Shown: one piece after another, positions 17,564 to 26,897 of the stretch
Layout: the number at the start of each line of letters is the position of its first letter
How positions within the stretch are numbered: the stretch's first letter is position 1
Assembly (NCBI GenBank): GCA_947169235.1
Contig: CAMVOY010000015.1
Location: 1-46,499 of the forward strand
DNA length: 46,499 nt
Reading direction: 5' to 3'
Source: an uncultured Lachnospiraceae bacterium
GTDB taxonomy: Bacteria; Bacillota; Clostridia; Lachnospirales; Lachnospiraceae
Made by a program: the position numbers and the translations under genes
Notes under the pieces: model-generated
What the model was told of the DNA's origin: nothing
Databases searched by the model: none
The model's input: only the letters and a program-made list of their open reading frames with translations

Positions 17564-18621
17564 TAGTACTATCGATACTGAAATGGATAGGGATTGTGCT
17601 CGGATGGATCCTTTTGGGCATCCTGGCGCTGGCTTTACTTATCCTTCTTATGGTATTGTTTGTACCGTTCAGATACTCGGCCAGTATAAGTACCGGTGAG
17701 AGTGAGGATTCGAAGGTGGCATACGGATTCGGTGTCACGTGGATACTTCATGCCATCAGCGTCAGAAAAAAGGTGGATTCTGATATTACTGTCGTGAGGA
17801 TCCTCGGTATTCCCGTGAAAAAGATAGGCGGGACAGTGGAGCAACCGGAAGATGATGATATCTTCCAATATGAGGATGAGGATATTTTTTCGGAGTCTGA
17901 GGCTACGGATGTAAGGAAAGCAGAGTCATCAGATCCTGAAAAAGAGGTTGAGGCCCGGACCGCTATAGGTGCAGAGGATCCGGAGACAGTCAGAGAGCGG
18001 AAGATAGATGGCGATGAGCCTTCTGATGTGCCTCTTATAGAGGAACCTGTCGAGGAGAAAGACGAAAAGTCTGAGAAAAAGAAGAAAAAAGACGAACTTG
18101 CAGCCATAAAAAATGAAAAGAAAAAAGGGCCGATAGAGCGCCTGATATCCGCGATCGGAGACAAGATCCGAGGTATAAAAAGGAAGATTCGCGACAGTTT
18201 TAGAAAAATTGGCTTTATTTTTTATAAATTATCTAGTATAATAGATATCGTGAGAGACCGGGCGCCTCGCAGAACCATAAAAAGGCTTGTAAAAGAGGTG
18301 GTCCGTATGATAAGATATGTAGGGCCGAAAAAGATCAGTGGAACGGTGGAGTTCGGAACGGGCGATCCGTCGAGCACGGGACTGATACTTGGAGGAGTGA
18401 GTCTGTGTAAGCTTGCATATCAAAAGGATGTATCGATCACACCGAACTTTGAAGAGAAGTGCCTCGTCGGAAACGCGACGGTTAAGGGTAGAGTGAGAGT
18501 CGTGTACTTTTTGCGGATGGCACTCAGGATCTGGTTTGATAAGGATGTCCATCATCTGTGGCGCAGATATCGCCGTATGAAGAAGGATTTCAGAAAAAAA
18601 GAAAGAGCATTACAAAGCTAA
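17560..18621 (+). CDS. DUF2953 domain-containing membrane protein
   Basis: 353 aa. A strong N-terminal membrane segment (residues ~5-33, WIGIVLGWILLGILALAL) is followed by VPFRYSASIS and YGFGVTWILHAISVRKKVDSD, the usual start of DUF2953 proteins. A long charged, low-complexity linker (~95-205; many Glu/Asp, then KKKKKDE) separates it from the C-terminal DUF2953 part (KISGTVEFGTGDPSSTGLIL; GKARV-like VKGRVRVVYFLRMALRIWF). In Firmicutes this family usually lies directly before ytfJ/gerW, as it does here. The family has no proven activity. The ATG overlaps the previous stop codon. An unusually AT-rich patch at 18196-18250 holds promoter-like boxes (see finding). Confidence 0.85.
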   Translation: MIVLSILKWIGIVLGWILLGILALALLILLMVLFVPFRYSASISTGESEDSKVAYGFGVTWILHAISVRKKVDSDITVVRILGIPVKKIGGTVEQPEDDDIFQYEDEDIFSESEATDVRKAESSDPEKEVEARTAIGAEDPETVRERKIDGDEPSDVPLIEEPVEEKDEKSEKKKKKDELAAIKNEKKKGPIERLISAIGDKIRGIKRKIRDSFRKIGFIFYKLSSIIDIVRDRAPRRTIKRLVKEVVRMIRYVGPKKISGTVEFGTGDPSSTGLILGGVSLCKLAYQKDVSITPNFEEKCLVGNATVKGRVRVVYFLRMALRIWFDKDVHHLWRRYRRMKKDFRKKERALQS

Positions 18622-18644
18622 ACTGTTTATAGGAGGACTGACCA

Positions 18645-19094
18645 ATGGCAGAGAACAAGTTTGGAGAAACAATGGAGTCGCTTTTTAAGGGCATGGATGC
18701 GTTCATCTCATCAAAGACCGTTATCGGCGATGCAGTGAAGTTTGACGATGGGACGATCGTGCTACCGCTCGTTGATGTGAGCTTCGGTGTCGCTGCGGGC
18801 GCGTTTGCGAATGACAGTGATAAAAAGAACAACGGAGGCGGTGGTCTCGGAGGAAAGATCCAGCCGAGTGCTATCCTTATTATAAAGGACGGCAGTTCAA
18901 AGCTTGTCAATGTCAAGAATCAGAGCGGCATGACCAAGATCCTCGATATGGTCCCGGATTTTGTCGATAAGTTCTCCGGCGGAAACGATGACGATAGCAA
19001 AAAGGACAAGAAAAAAGACAAGAAAAAGAACAAAAAGACCGGAGATCCGTTTGAGGAGCTTTCGGACGGAGATGTAGTGGTACATGACGCATAA
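18645..19094 (+). CDS. gerW: GerW/YtfJ family sporulation-associated protein
   Basis: 149 aa; start ATG 18645 preceded by ATAGGAGGAC. The N-terminal half has the family pattern METLFKGMDAFISSKTVIGDAV-like followed by DGTIVLPLVDVSFGVAAGAF, a Gly-rich turn (GGGGLGGKIQP) and SAILIIKDG. The C-terminal quarter is a Lys/Asp-rich tail (DDDSKKDKKKDKKKNKK) that varies in the family. In Bacillus GerW is made in the forespore and needed for normal germination, but the family is also found in clostridia not known to sporulate. Placement 23 nt after DUF2953 is the standard order. A terminator follows at 19119. Confidence 0.9.
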   Translation: MAENKFGETMESLFKGMDAFISSKTVIGDAVKFDDGTIVLPLVDVSFGVAAGAFANDSDKKNNGGGGLGGKIQPSAILIIKDGSSKLVNVKNQSGMTKILDMVPDFVDKFSGGNDDDSKKDKKKDKKKNKKTGDPFEELSDGDVVVHDA

Positions 19095-19118
19095 GTTATG
19101 TATATAACGAATTTATGG

Positions 19119-19158
19119 GATCCTCCGTGGTGTGACCATGGGGGATCTTTACATTTTT
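19119..19158 (+). terminator. Intrinsic terminator after gerW
   Basis: GATCCTCCGTGGT (19119-19131) pairs with ACCATGGGGGATC (19135-19147), with two G-U pairs, followed by TTTACATTTTTT. Confidence 0.85.
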
Positions 19159-19189
19159 TGAAAAAAATGGTATTATTTCAAAAAAAAGC

Positions 19190-19218
19190 TTGCAATTTGT
19201 GCGATTGTTTGGTAGAAT
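19190..19218 (+). promoter_or_regulatory. Promoter of rpmB
   Basis: TTGCAA (19190-19195), 17-nt spacer, TAGAAT (19213-19218). The 16 nt ending at the -10 box (GATTGTTTGGTAGAAT, 19203-19218) recur exactly at the promoter of the regulator gene at 43530. Confidence 0.75.
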
Positions 19219-19259
19219 TGTAGTGTTCTATGTAAAGAAACCAGTAAGGAGGTGCAGTC

Positions 19260-19445
19260 ATGGCTAAGTGTGCTATCTGTGGAAAGAGCGTTCATTTCGG
19301 AAACGCAGTCAGCCACTCACACAGACGCAGTAACAAGATCTGGAAGTCAAATCTTAAGTCTGTTCGTGTGAAGACAAACGGTGGTTCAAAGAAAATGTAT
19401 GTATGTACATCGTGCCTCCGTGCAGGCAAGGTTGAGCGTGCCTGA
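19260..19445 (+). CDS. rpmB: 50S ribosomal protein L28
   Basis: 61 aa, the normal length for this group. It starts MAKCAICGKSVHFGNAVSHSH, carries the basic core RRSNKIWKSNLKSVRVK, and has a second Cys pair CTSC, so it is the zinc-binding (C+) form with C4/C7 and a CxxC near the end. L28 is part of the large ribosomal subunit. GTAAGGAGGTG precedes the ATG. The gene has its own promoter and terminator, and is followed by the asp23-fakA pair as in many Firmicutes. Confidence 0.98.
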   Translation: MAKCAICGKSVHFGNAVSHSHRRSNKIWKSNLKSVRVKTNGGSKKMYVCTSCLRAGKVERA

Positions 19446-19463
19446 TCCGTATCTATGATGATT

Positions 19464-19500
19464 AATAAGTGATGGTTAAGGCCATCACTTATTTTTTTTG
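19464..19500 (+). terminator. Intrinsic terminator after rpmB
   Basis: AATAAGTGATGG (19464-19475) pairs perfectly with CCATCACTTATT (19482-19493) across a 6-nt loop and runs into T8. Confidence 0.95.
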
Positions 19501-19506
19501 TTACGC

Positions 19507-19535
19507 TTGATTTTTCGAGCGGAGTGTAGTAGAAT
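19507..19535 (+). promoter_or_regulatory. Promoter of the asp23-fakA operon
   Basis: TTGATT (19507-19512), 17-nt spacer, TAGAAT (19530-19535). Confidence 0.7.
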
Positions 19536-19589
19536 GTTTACATCTGTGAGACTTAACCTCGGATGAGGTATGAAATGGAGGATCGATAT

Positions 19590-19949
19590 ATGAAGGGACA
19601 GATGGTTACTAAACTTGGTTCGATCGTTATTGATGAGGATGTGCTTGGTAAGTACGCCGGTTCGGCAGCAGTCGGATGCTTCGGCGTGGTAGGTATGGCC
19701 TCGGTAAACATGAAGGATGGCATTGTTAAGCTTCTGAAGCGTGACAGTTTACGTCATGGTGTAAACATCTCGATGGATGAGAATGGGAAGCTTCGTATCG
19801 AGCTTCACATCATCGTGGCCTTTGGCGTAAGCATTCTGGCCGTTGCAGAAAACCTTGTTGATACAGTGCGTTACAACCTCGAAGAGTTCACCGGCATGGA
19901 GGTCGGCAAGATCGTGGTTTGTGTAGAAGGCGTGCGTGTGGTTGACTGA
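19590..19949 (+). CDS. Asp23/Gls24 family envelope stress response protein
   Basis: 119 aa from ATG 19590 (MKGQMVTKLGSIVIDEDVLG), chosen because TGGAGG (19576-19581) is correctly spaced; an in-frame ATG at 19563 lacks a site. The sequence matches the short YloU-type branch: GSIVIDEDVLGKYAGSAAVG, then GIVKLL, then LRIELHIIVAFGVSILAVAEN and YNLEEFTGMEVGKIVVCVEGV. Asp23-family proteins associate with the membrane or envelope and respond to alkaline or cell-wall stress. The gene immediately precedes fakA (23 nt), the same pairing as yloU-yloV in Bacillus. Confidence 0.9.
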   Translation: MKGQMVTKLGSIVIDEDVLGKYAGSAAVGCFGVVGMASVNMKDGIVKLLKRDSLRHGVNISMDENGKLRIELHIIVAFGVSILAVAENLVDTVRYNLEEFTGMEVGKIVVCVEGVRVVD

Positions 19950-19972
19950 CAACGACCAAAGGAGGAAAGATA

Positions 19973-21724
19973 ATGCTGATCCAGACTATAGATGTGTCCA
20001 CTATTCGCCGATGTTTTCTTGCGGGTGCGAACGCATTGGATGCCCATAAGGATATAGTCAATGAACTAAACGTTTTTCCGGTACCGGACGGTGACACCGG
20101 AACAAATATGACTATGACTATCATGTCTGCTGCAAAGGAGGTAGCGGCGTTACCTGAGGATGCGGACATGAAAACCCTGTGTAAAGCTATATCGGGAGGC
20201 TCGCTTAAGGGCGCCAGAGGAAACTCGGGTGTCATCCTTTCACAGCTTCTGAGAGGTTTTACAAAGGGAATACAGGATTTCGATGAGGTAGATGTACCCG
20301 TTCTTTCCGCTGCGTTTGAGCGCGGAGTGGGTCAGGCCTATAAGGCAGTCATGAAGCCAAAAGAGGGAACGATACTCACCGTAGCCAGAGGCGGCGCGGA
20401 GAAGGCTTTTGAGATGGCTGAGACTACAGACAATCTCGTAGAGATGGTGAATGCCGTCCTTATACATATGGAGGATGTGCTCGAGCAGACACCTGACATG
20501 CTTCCGGTACTGAAGGATGCAGGAGTGGTTGACTCCGGTGGTCAGGGACTTTTGTTCTTCCTTCAGGGTTGTAACGATGTGCTTCTGGGACGCGAGGTTG
20601 ATACTGATATCAGCGACAAATCCGTGACCAACAAGCAGGCGGGTGCCGGCGAGATGACGGGAGACCTTCCGTCAAGGAGAATGGGTGCAGATGCGGATGT
20701 CGTTGCAGCTGCGGATATCAAGTTCGGTTATTGTACCGAGTTTATCATCATGCTTGAAAAAGAGTTCACCGAAGATATGGAGGACGACTTCAAGGCATTT
20801 TTGAGCTCTATCGGTGATTCGATCGTATGCGTATCGGATGACGAGGTCGTGAAGGTTCATGTTCATACGAACGACCCCGGACTCGCCATACAGCGTGCGC
20901 TCACATACGGACAGCTGACGCGTATGAAGATTGACAACATGCGCCAGGAGCATCATGAGCGCGTGATCCACAATGCTGAACAGGTGGCTGCAGAGATGGC
21001 CATAGCAGATGCCAAAAAGGCATCAGAAAAAGAAAAAGCTGCCGAGCCGGAGAGATTCCCGCACAAGGAGAACGCATTCATCAGTGTTTCCGCGGGTAAC
21101 GGTATCAGTGAGATCTTCAGGGATCTCGGAGTCGATATCATCATCGAAGGCGGACAGACTATGAATCCGAGTACGGAGGATATCCTTACTGCCATAAACA
21201 GACTTGATGCCGATCATATATTCATCCTGCCGAACAACGGAAACATACTCCTTGCGGCCAATCAGGCAAAGGATATGTCGAAGGATCAGGATGTCGTCGT
21301 TATACAGTCGAAAAATATACCGCAGGGTATCGCAGCGATGCTTGGGTTCATCGACGGAGTGCCTGTCGAGGACAATGAGGAAGCCATGAATGAGGCTCTC
21401 GGTGAGATAGAAGAGGGCGAGGTTACCTACGCTGTTCGAGATACGGTGGTCGATGGCAAAGAGATAAAGACCGGTGACATCATGGGTATCAGCGGAAAGA
21501 AGATCGTAAGTGTCGGTTCTGATGTTGTTGATACAACGGTCGATCTGATTAATTCGATGCTGACTGAGGACTCTGAACTCGTAACGATCTACTACGGTGA
21601 GGAAGCCAAGGAGGAGGATGCTGAGGCTATAGCATCAAAGATCGGTGCAGAACGTGACGATGTCGACTTTGAGATACAGTCGGGCGGTCAGCCGATATAC
21701 TATTTCTTTATTTCAGTTGAATAA
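19973..21724 (+). CDS. fakA: Fatty acid kinase ATP-binding subunit FakA (YloV; DAK2/DhaL domain)
   Basis: 583 aa; AAAGGAGGAAAG precedes the ATG. Residues ~8-200 are a DhaL-type kinase domain with the Mg/ATP signature NVFPVPDGDTGTNM (Asp residues bind the metals) and GARGNSGVILSQLLRGF. A linker and middle domain follow (~235-345; YCTEFIIMLEKEF, VKVHVHTNDPGLA). The C-terminal ~215 residues are the DegV-like/FakA C-domain (NAFISVSAGNGISEIFRDLG, IFILPNNGNILLAANQA). FakA phosphorylates fatty acids presented by a DegV-type FakB protein so that they enter phospholipid synthesis; no fakB lies in the window. In many Firmicutes recG follows, but here a terminator does (21743-21788). Confidence 0.92.
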   Translation: MLIQTIDVSTIRRCFLAGANALDAHKDIVNELNVFPVPDGDTGTNMTMTIMSAAKEVAALPEDADMKTLCKAISGGSLKGARGNSGVILSQLLRGFTKGIQDFDEVDVPVLSAAFERGVGQAYKAVMKPKEGTILTVARGGAEKAFEMAETTDNLVEMVNAVLIHMEDVLEQTPDMLPVLKDAGVVDSGGQGLLFFLQGCNDVLLGREVDTDISDKSVTNKQAGAGEMTGDLPSRRMGADADVVAAADIKFGYCTEFIIMLEKEFTEDMEDDFKAFLSSIGDSIVCVSDDEVVKVHVHTNDPGLAIQRALTYGQLTRMKIDNMRQEHHERVIHNAEQVAAEMAIADAKKASEKEKAAEPERFPHKENAFISVSAGNGISEIFRDLGVDIIIEGGQTMNPSTEDILTAINRLDADHIFILPNNGNILLAANQAKDMSKDQDVVVIQSKNIPQGIAAMLGFIDGVPVEDNEEAMNEALGEIEEGEVTYAVRDTVVDGKEIKTGDIMGISGKKIVSVGSDVVDTTVDLINSMLTEDSELVTIYYGEEAKEEDAEAIASKIGAERDDVDFEIQSGGQPIYYFFISVE

Positions 21725-21742
21725 AATCTGAACTTATAAAGT

Positions 21743-21788
21743 GGTTCGGGAAGTATATCTTTGGTATGCTCCCGGGCCGTTTTTTTTA
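21743..21788 (+). terminator. Intrinsic terminator after fakA
   Basis: GGTTCGGG (21743-21750) pairs with CCCGGGCC (21771-21778) with G-U pairs; AGTAT and ATGCT extend the stem. T8 follows. Confidence 0.85.
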
Positions 21789-21799
21789 TTCATACATTT

Positions 21800-21828
21800 T
21801 TGAAACTAACTATTAGTTAGTATAAATA
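21800..21828 (+). promoter_or_regulatory. Promoter of the secreted-protein operon
   Basis: TTGAAA (21800-21805) and an AT-rich TATAAATA (21821-21828). The spacer is 15 nt to TATAAA or 17 nt to TAAATA. A 17-bp palindrome fills the spacer. Confidence 0.5.
21805..21821 (+). promoter_or_regulatory. Perfect 17-bp palindrome inside the promoter (candidate operator)
   Basis: ACTAACTA (21805-21812), one central base, TAGTTAGT (21814-21821). Position between the -35 and -10 boxes and perfect dyad symmetry are typical of a TetR- or MarR-type repressor site. No such regulator gene is in the window. Confidence 0.6.
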
Positions 21829-21903
21829 CAAAAATCGAAGTGTTATCATAGAACCAAATTGGAGTTGTTTGGCATGCAGCCGACGAAGATAAGGAGGAAA
21901 AAC

Positions 21904-24900
21904 ATGAAAGGCAGGAGAAATAGGATATTATCATCAGCATGCTCGTTGGTTCTGGCATTATTACTTATGTGCCAGACTGTCCTCGGAAGCACTGTCAGCT
22001 CGATGGCAGCAACGCGATCGGGACTTCAGGGCTGGGATGATAACTGGTATGACTCGGGTACCGGTGATGCTTGGTTATCAAGTAAGATGGTAACGGGTGT
22101 AAAGCTTGACAAAAGCACTTATATCGTAGGGGAGGATGACGGGATCACGGTTTCGTTCAATGTCCGTTCGCTTCCGAGCCCCGGTGATCTGAACTACGAT
22201 GCCAATCTGGTCTTTGATGTTAATATAGATGAGGGATCAGGTATCCAGGTGGCCACACAGGAGATTCCCGTAGCTGACCTGAGGCTCGGTATGAATACGG
22301 TAGAGATTCCTGTTGCGTTTACTGCCGATGAAAAGATGTACATGATGGTAAGCCAGGATCATATGGATTTCCCAAGTACGAGTATCGTTAACTTTGAAGT
22401 GAAGACGCCGGACACCATAGATCAGGAACAGAAAGATAAAGAAGAAAAAGGTAAGTATGTAGAAAACTGGTTCATCCAGGAGCAGGTATCGGGAGTGACT
22501 TTAGACAGTACTGAGTTTACGACCGGTTCGGGGCAGAACGTGGGTGTCACTTATAATGTCGCAAAGATACCGAATTCAGAAAGTCTTCAGTTGGATGACA
22601 AGCTTTATTTCGCGGTCGTCACAAGCGACTACAAAAACAAGACTGATGACGACGATGACGATGATGATGACTCCGACGGAACCACAACAAAAACAGTTGT
22701 CGTGGAAAAAGAAGTACCCGTAAAGGAACTGAAGGTGGGTCAGAACAGTATCTCTTTGGATGCTCATTTCCCAAAGAAGGGAACTTATTATCTGATCGTA
22801 AAACAGATGGGATTAGGTGAGCTCCATGCAGACAATAACAAGTTCAAATTAAAGCTCACGGTAAAGCCTCTGAAGGACGATACGGGAAAGACTATAAATA
22901 CCTCCGCAGGTGCAAGACCTGAGTACAGTGTTTATTCCTCGTCCAAGGCTGCAAAGATGAAAATATTCTACTCCATAGATGACATCACCTGTGATTACAC
23001 ACTGTTGGTCGCAAGGTGCAACTCGGAGTCGGGAAAATCGGAGGTTCAGAAAAAGAACACGGTGGCTGAGTTTTCATCCGAACAGGATGAGCTGGAGTTG
23101 GAGCTCGGAAAGGAACAGTCCATAACACTGGATAAAACCGCCAAGGATTTTGCCCTGGGTGTATATGCCGTGGCTCTTTATAACAATACAACAGACACTG
23201 AGGTTGCAAAGGAACTGTTCTATGTAACAAAGGAGCAGTATCTGATCCAGCGCGATACAACAAAGATGAATGATGACGGCAAGATACCGTTTGATTGTAC
23301 TGCGAGCATCCGCAATTTCAGTATGGATAAGGATGAGAAATACAGTTTCGATGTATGCTTCCCACTGAACTATCAGAAGTACTTTGATGACATAAAGAAA
23401 TGTTATGATTATTACGGGAAACCGGATGATGATCTGAAGGACGATGACAATCCTTATCTCAAGGATGACTACAATGTTTACATGACGGTTAAGTATACTC
23501 CGGCAGGATCGAAGGATACCCGTAAGCTGTATGAGAAAACACTTAAGGGTCTCTATAAGGCACACACCGTAAGCTTAAGCTCTAAAGAGATCATGAAGAA
23601 AATCTATGATACAAACAAAAATGATACAAGCTATGCAGGTGTCGTTACCGTTCAGTTCACAAATAAAGCAGATTCCAAAAATGTTCAGGATATCGCAAAC
23701 GAAGCTATCATACCGTTTGACGAAAGCTTCAAGTTCGGAGTATATAAGACAGCAAAAGTGACAGGGACTTCGGCTTCACCGACAAATCCTGAACTCGCAT
23801 ACGGTGAGAGAGTCCTGGTCAAGGTCAATGAGAACCTGGGTGGAAAGATAATTGCTGATGTTTATAACGGAAGCAAGAAGATCAAATCAGTCAAAGGAAC
23901 ATGCGGACTGAATTCAGATGGAACGGCAACCGGTGATGCTGTTTGGAATCTGACGGATGGCAGCGGGAACTATGTCGGTGCGGGAGAGTACACGATTAAG
24001 GTCCATACCGTAAATGAGTACACCGTATTTGATGAGGACGGCAGCACCAGTGATAAAAAGGTAGAGTCAGAGGAAAAAACGGTAAGCGTCAATATCAACC
24101 TCTGCATCGGGTATCTCCGGAGGAAACGTCGTTTATATCGAGAAACCCGTGATCGGAGCGGTCGTAAAAACAAACCTTGGTGTGAGTGTGATCGCATCCG
24201 TAAAGAACTCCAAAGGAGAGGAGCTTAAGAACTGTTCTGCGATAATCAGAAAGGGGCAGGGCTCGGTAAGTCTTAACCTTTCCGGGCACAAGATCAAGGC
24301 CGGCAAATACAAGCTGACTGTAAAAGCAGAGACTCTTGATGGTCAGAAGAAAACCACCACGACGAGCTTCACCATGAAAAAGCTTCCGAAGTCAAAGATC
24401 ACCAATTCTTCAGTGAGTCTGAGTAATGGTGTGGGAAATGTATCATTCTCTATTTCAGAGTATGCTAATGTCACTGTCACGGTCAAGTCGGGAAAGACCG
24501 TAAAGCAGACAGTTATAGATCATGCCTACTCAGCCGGAAGTGTAAAGGCGTCCTTCTCATACGGAGGATACAAGCCGGGTACCTACAGTGTTGTTATAAA
24601 AACCAGTAACAGCGGAGGAAGCAAAAGTGCAACCAAATCCTTCGTTATAAAGAAAAAGCCTGTAGTGATAAAGAAGCCTACAGCGAGCGGACTCAATATC
24701 AAATATCTGACGGGCAAGGATGGTGACCGTGTACAGGGATCATTCTATTATACAGGCAAAAATTCAAAGGTTGTCATAGATATCATGTACAATGATACCG
24801 AAGAGATCGTCTACACCTATACCGGCAAGACAACAAAAGACAGTGCGTATTTCACATGGACCTGGGATGGATTCAAATCAAACGGATTCCGTTGCTGGCC

Positions 24901-24988
24901 CGGCAGCTATACGTATCGTGTTTATGTTGTAAACAGTGCAGGTTGGTCAGGGTATCTGAGACAAAACTTTTCGATCAATTTCGGTTGA
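21904..24988 (+). pseudogene. Secreted multi-domain protein, interrupted by a single-nucleotide frameshift
   Basis: Start ATG 21904 after AAGGAGG; an earlier in-frame TTG at 21859 lacks a site. The signal peptide (MKGRRNRILSSACSLVLALLLM) is followed by several beta-rich, Ig-like or FlgD-like domains of unknown binding partner, an Asp8 run (~residues 248-256) and a late unit with LTDGSGNYVGAGEYTIKVHT. The first frame ends at 24228 in an Arg-rich, non-homologous tail. The neighbouring frame is open from about 24086 to 24988 and continues the domain pattern (GISGGNVVYIEKPVIGAVV ... WDGFKSNGFRCWPGSYTYRV). The whole span is 3085 nt, one more than a multiple of three, so one inserted base (or two lost) near 24086-24117 explains it. 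Intact product would be ~1027 aa. It may be a real mutation, programmed shift or base-call error. Confidence 0.7.
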
Positions 24989-25006
24989 TATGGAGGACGG
25001 ATCAAT

Positions 25007-26626
25007 ATGAAAAAAACAAATCATGTGAAGAGAATAAAAAAGGGTCTGATCGCGATGTCCATGACACTTTCACTGGTAGTATCGCAGATCGCAGTACCCG
25101 TATCAAATGCCGCATCGGACAGTGCGACTGATGAGCTCAGAACACTAATCCGTGCCAACCTGGTAAAGAATTACGATCCCGACAAAGATGGTGCAATGCG
25201 TATTGTTCATACTGAAAGAAGTCGTTATGCATCGGATGTTCTTACCTATGAGGCACAGACCCTTCAGGCGAATGCGGGTGACCGACCGGCTACATATGCG
25301 CTCTGTGATATCGATCAGGATGACAGTTCAGAGATGATGATCCGATGGACTGAGAGCGGAAAGAGCATCGTACAGATACACAGATATGATGATTCCAAAT
25401 ACACCACGAAGCTTGTTGGTGCATTTTCCGATGTTACGGATGTACGTACTAACGCGAAAAAGAAACAGATAGTGGTAGTGACAAGTCCCGGAAAGAATAA
25501 AAAAACGATAGCTGCATATAAAATGAATTATTCCGGAAAGCTGAAGAGCATATCTGTTTATAAACAGAACGGGAAAAAGTTCACAAAAGGATCAAAAAAG
25601 ATCACAAAGAAAGCTTTTAACAGCTATATTAAATCAGTCAACAAGCTTAATAAGGTTAAGTTCGGAACAATCCCCGACATCGACTATTCATATAGCGGAG
25701 TTGATGAGCTCTTCCTCGGAAAGGGAGAGTTCTACAGATGGTTTGCTGATGAAGTCGGACAGGAATCACTGTATATGACAAAGGGGACCTCATCTACACC
25801 TTCAGAAAACAGATTTCTCGCATACAGCTGTAGTTATGATCTGATGGGATGGCATGAGTATTCAGTCGAAGGCGGATATACCCGTTATGTATTCGGGCCT
25901 GATGTGAAAGATCCGAAGACGGGAAAGACCTATCGTGAAGAGGATTGGGAGGCTATGCGCAAGGAGGAGTTCGGTGAGAAGCATGCACCATACTTCCTTA
26001 CCGAGCATGTTTATGAGGACGGCTCAAAGGTTCTCGATATCGAGTCTGACGGAGAGCTTTACGGCGTGGAGGTCACCGATACGGAGGCCGTATGCGGAAA
26101 AACAAAATACAAGGCAAAGGCCTACAGTCAGGAGTATGGCGACTGTCGTCTCAGTATGGTATTCTTTGCGGAGGGACCATACAAGGACAGGATCGCAAGG
26201 GTTGGGATCATTTATCCTGAGATAACAGGTGACATGCCTCAGGATGTTTGGACATTCAGCTATGGCGATGATGCCGGAAATCCCGCAAAACCGGATCCCA
26301 TGGTTTATGATCTGGTAACAAACGGAGGCAAATCATCAGACTCCAAAACACGTACATTGAATATATATGGAGCTGCCGGGAAACTGGAGCAAAAGATAAA
26401 AGTTTCTGATGCTGTCAGATTTGAGCTTTACGGAAACGGAGCCGGACAATTCTATACGATCACTGCGTATGGTACAAAAATGCTTCTTCCGGTTGAGCTT
26501 GTGAGAATAGATGGCGAGGATAATGAGGCATGGGTGGATTATGAGAACATGCTCAATCCTGCCACAGGTCAGATGTCGTTTGGCGATCCTTTGTTTGAAG
26601 AAAATGTATATTGGGAAGCGAAATAA
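25007..26626 (+). CDS. Secreted hypothetical protein with a calcium-loop-like motif
   Basis: 539 aa; ATG 25007 follows ATGGAGGACG at a good distance. The N-terminus has a signal peptide (KKGLIAMSMTLSLVVSQIAV, cleavage probably near SNAAS, residue ~36). Residues ~95-130 contain LCDIDQDDSSEMMIRW followed by IVQIHRYDDSKYTTKLVG; this acidic D-x-D-x-D motif resembles the Ca-loop/FG-GAP-like segments common in secreted Lachnospiraceae proteins. The rest is beta-rich with no recognised enzyme motif. It starts 18 nt after the frameshifted gene and shares its transcript and the terminator at 26677. Function unknown; probably a cell-surface or extracellular factor. Confidence 0.75.
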   Translation: MKKTNHVKRIKKGLIAMSMTLSLVVSQIAVPVSNAASDSATDELRTLIRANLVKNYDPDKDGAMRIVHTERSRYASDVLTYEAQTLQANAGDRPATYALCDIDQDDSSEMMIRWTESGKSIVQIHRYDDSKYTTKLVGAFSDVTDVRTNAKKKQIVVVTSPGKNKKTIAAYKMNYSGKLKSISVYKQNGKKFTKGSKKITKKAFNSYIKSVNKLNKVKFGTIPDIDYSYSGVDELFLGKGEFYRWFADEVGQESLYMTKGTSSTPSENRFLAYSCSYDLMGWHEYSVEGGYTRYVFGPDVKDPKTGKTYREEDWEAMRKEEFGEKHAPYFLTEHVYEDGSKVLDIESDGELYGVEVTDTEAVCGKTKYKAKAYSQEYGDCRLSMVFFAEGPYKDRIARVGIIYPEITGDMPQDVWTFSYGDDAGNPAKPDPMVYDLVTNGGKSSDSKTRTLNIYGAAGKLEQKIKVSDAVRFELYGNGAGQFYTITAYGTKMLLPVELVRIDGEDNEAWVDYENMLNPATGQMSFGDPLFEENVYWEAK

Positions 26627-26676
26627 GAGGAGATAATCATATAAAAAACAAAGGTTGTCAAATATATTTATATTGA

Positions 26677-26710
26677 AAAATGGGCCATGTGATCCTGCAT
26701 GGCTCATTTT
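26677..26710 (+). terminator. Terminator after the secreted-protein operon
   Basis: AAAATGGGCCATG (26677-26689) pairs with CATGGCTCATTTT (26698-26710), one G-U pair, loop of 8 nt. A tracts and T tracts on the two sides would let it work in both directions. Confidence 0.75.
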
Positions 26711-26800
26711 AGTTGACGGCAGAGTATGCCTGATCAGGCAGATGATAAGTGCCTTCCTACATTTAGCATAGACAGTCCTGAAAGGGTATGGATATTGTTG

Positions 26801-26828
26801 TTGATTTATCGTAGAATTGTGATATAAT
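26801..26828 (+). promoter_or_regulatory. Promoter of the AraC-type regulator
   Basis: TTGATT (26801-26806), 16-nt spacer, perfect TATAAT (26823-26828). Confidence 0.6.
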
Positions 26829-26897
26829 AGGTATGTTGCTAGTAAAAAAGCATTGATATATGACATTTATGATATTTTACTCAAGGAGGGTGACCGG

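Noticed and set aside
24149-24988. A separate 279-aa gene starting at GTG 24149
   Set aside because: There is no RBS at a suitable distance and the frame is open upstream to about 24086 with continuing domain sequence, so it is better read as the second part of the frameshifted gene.
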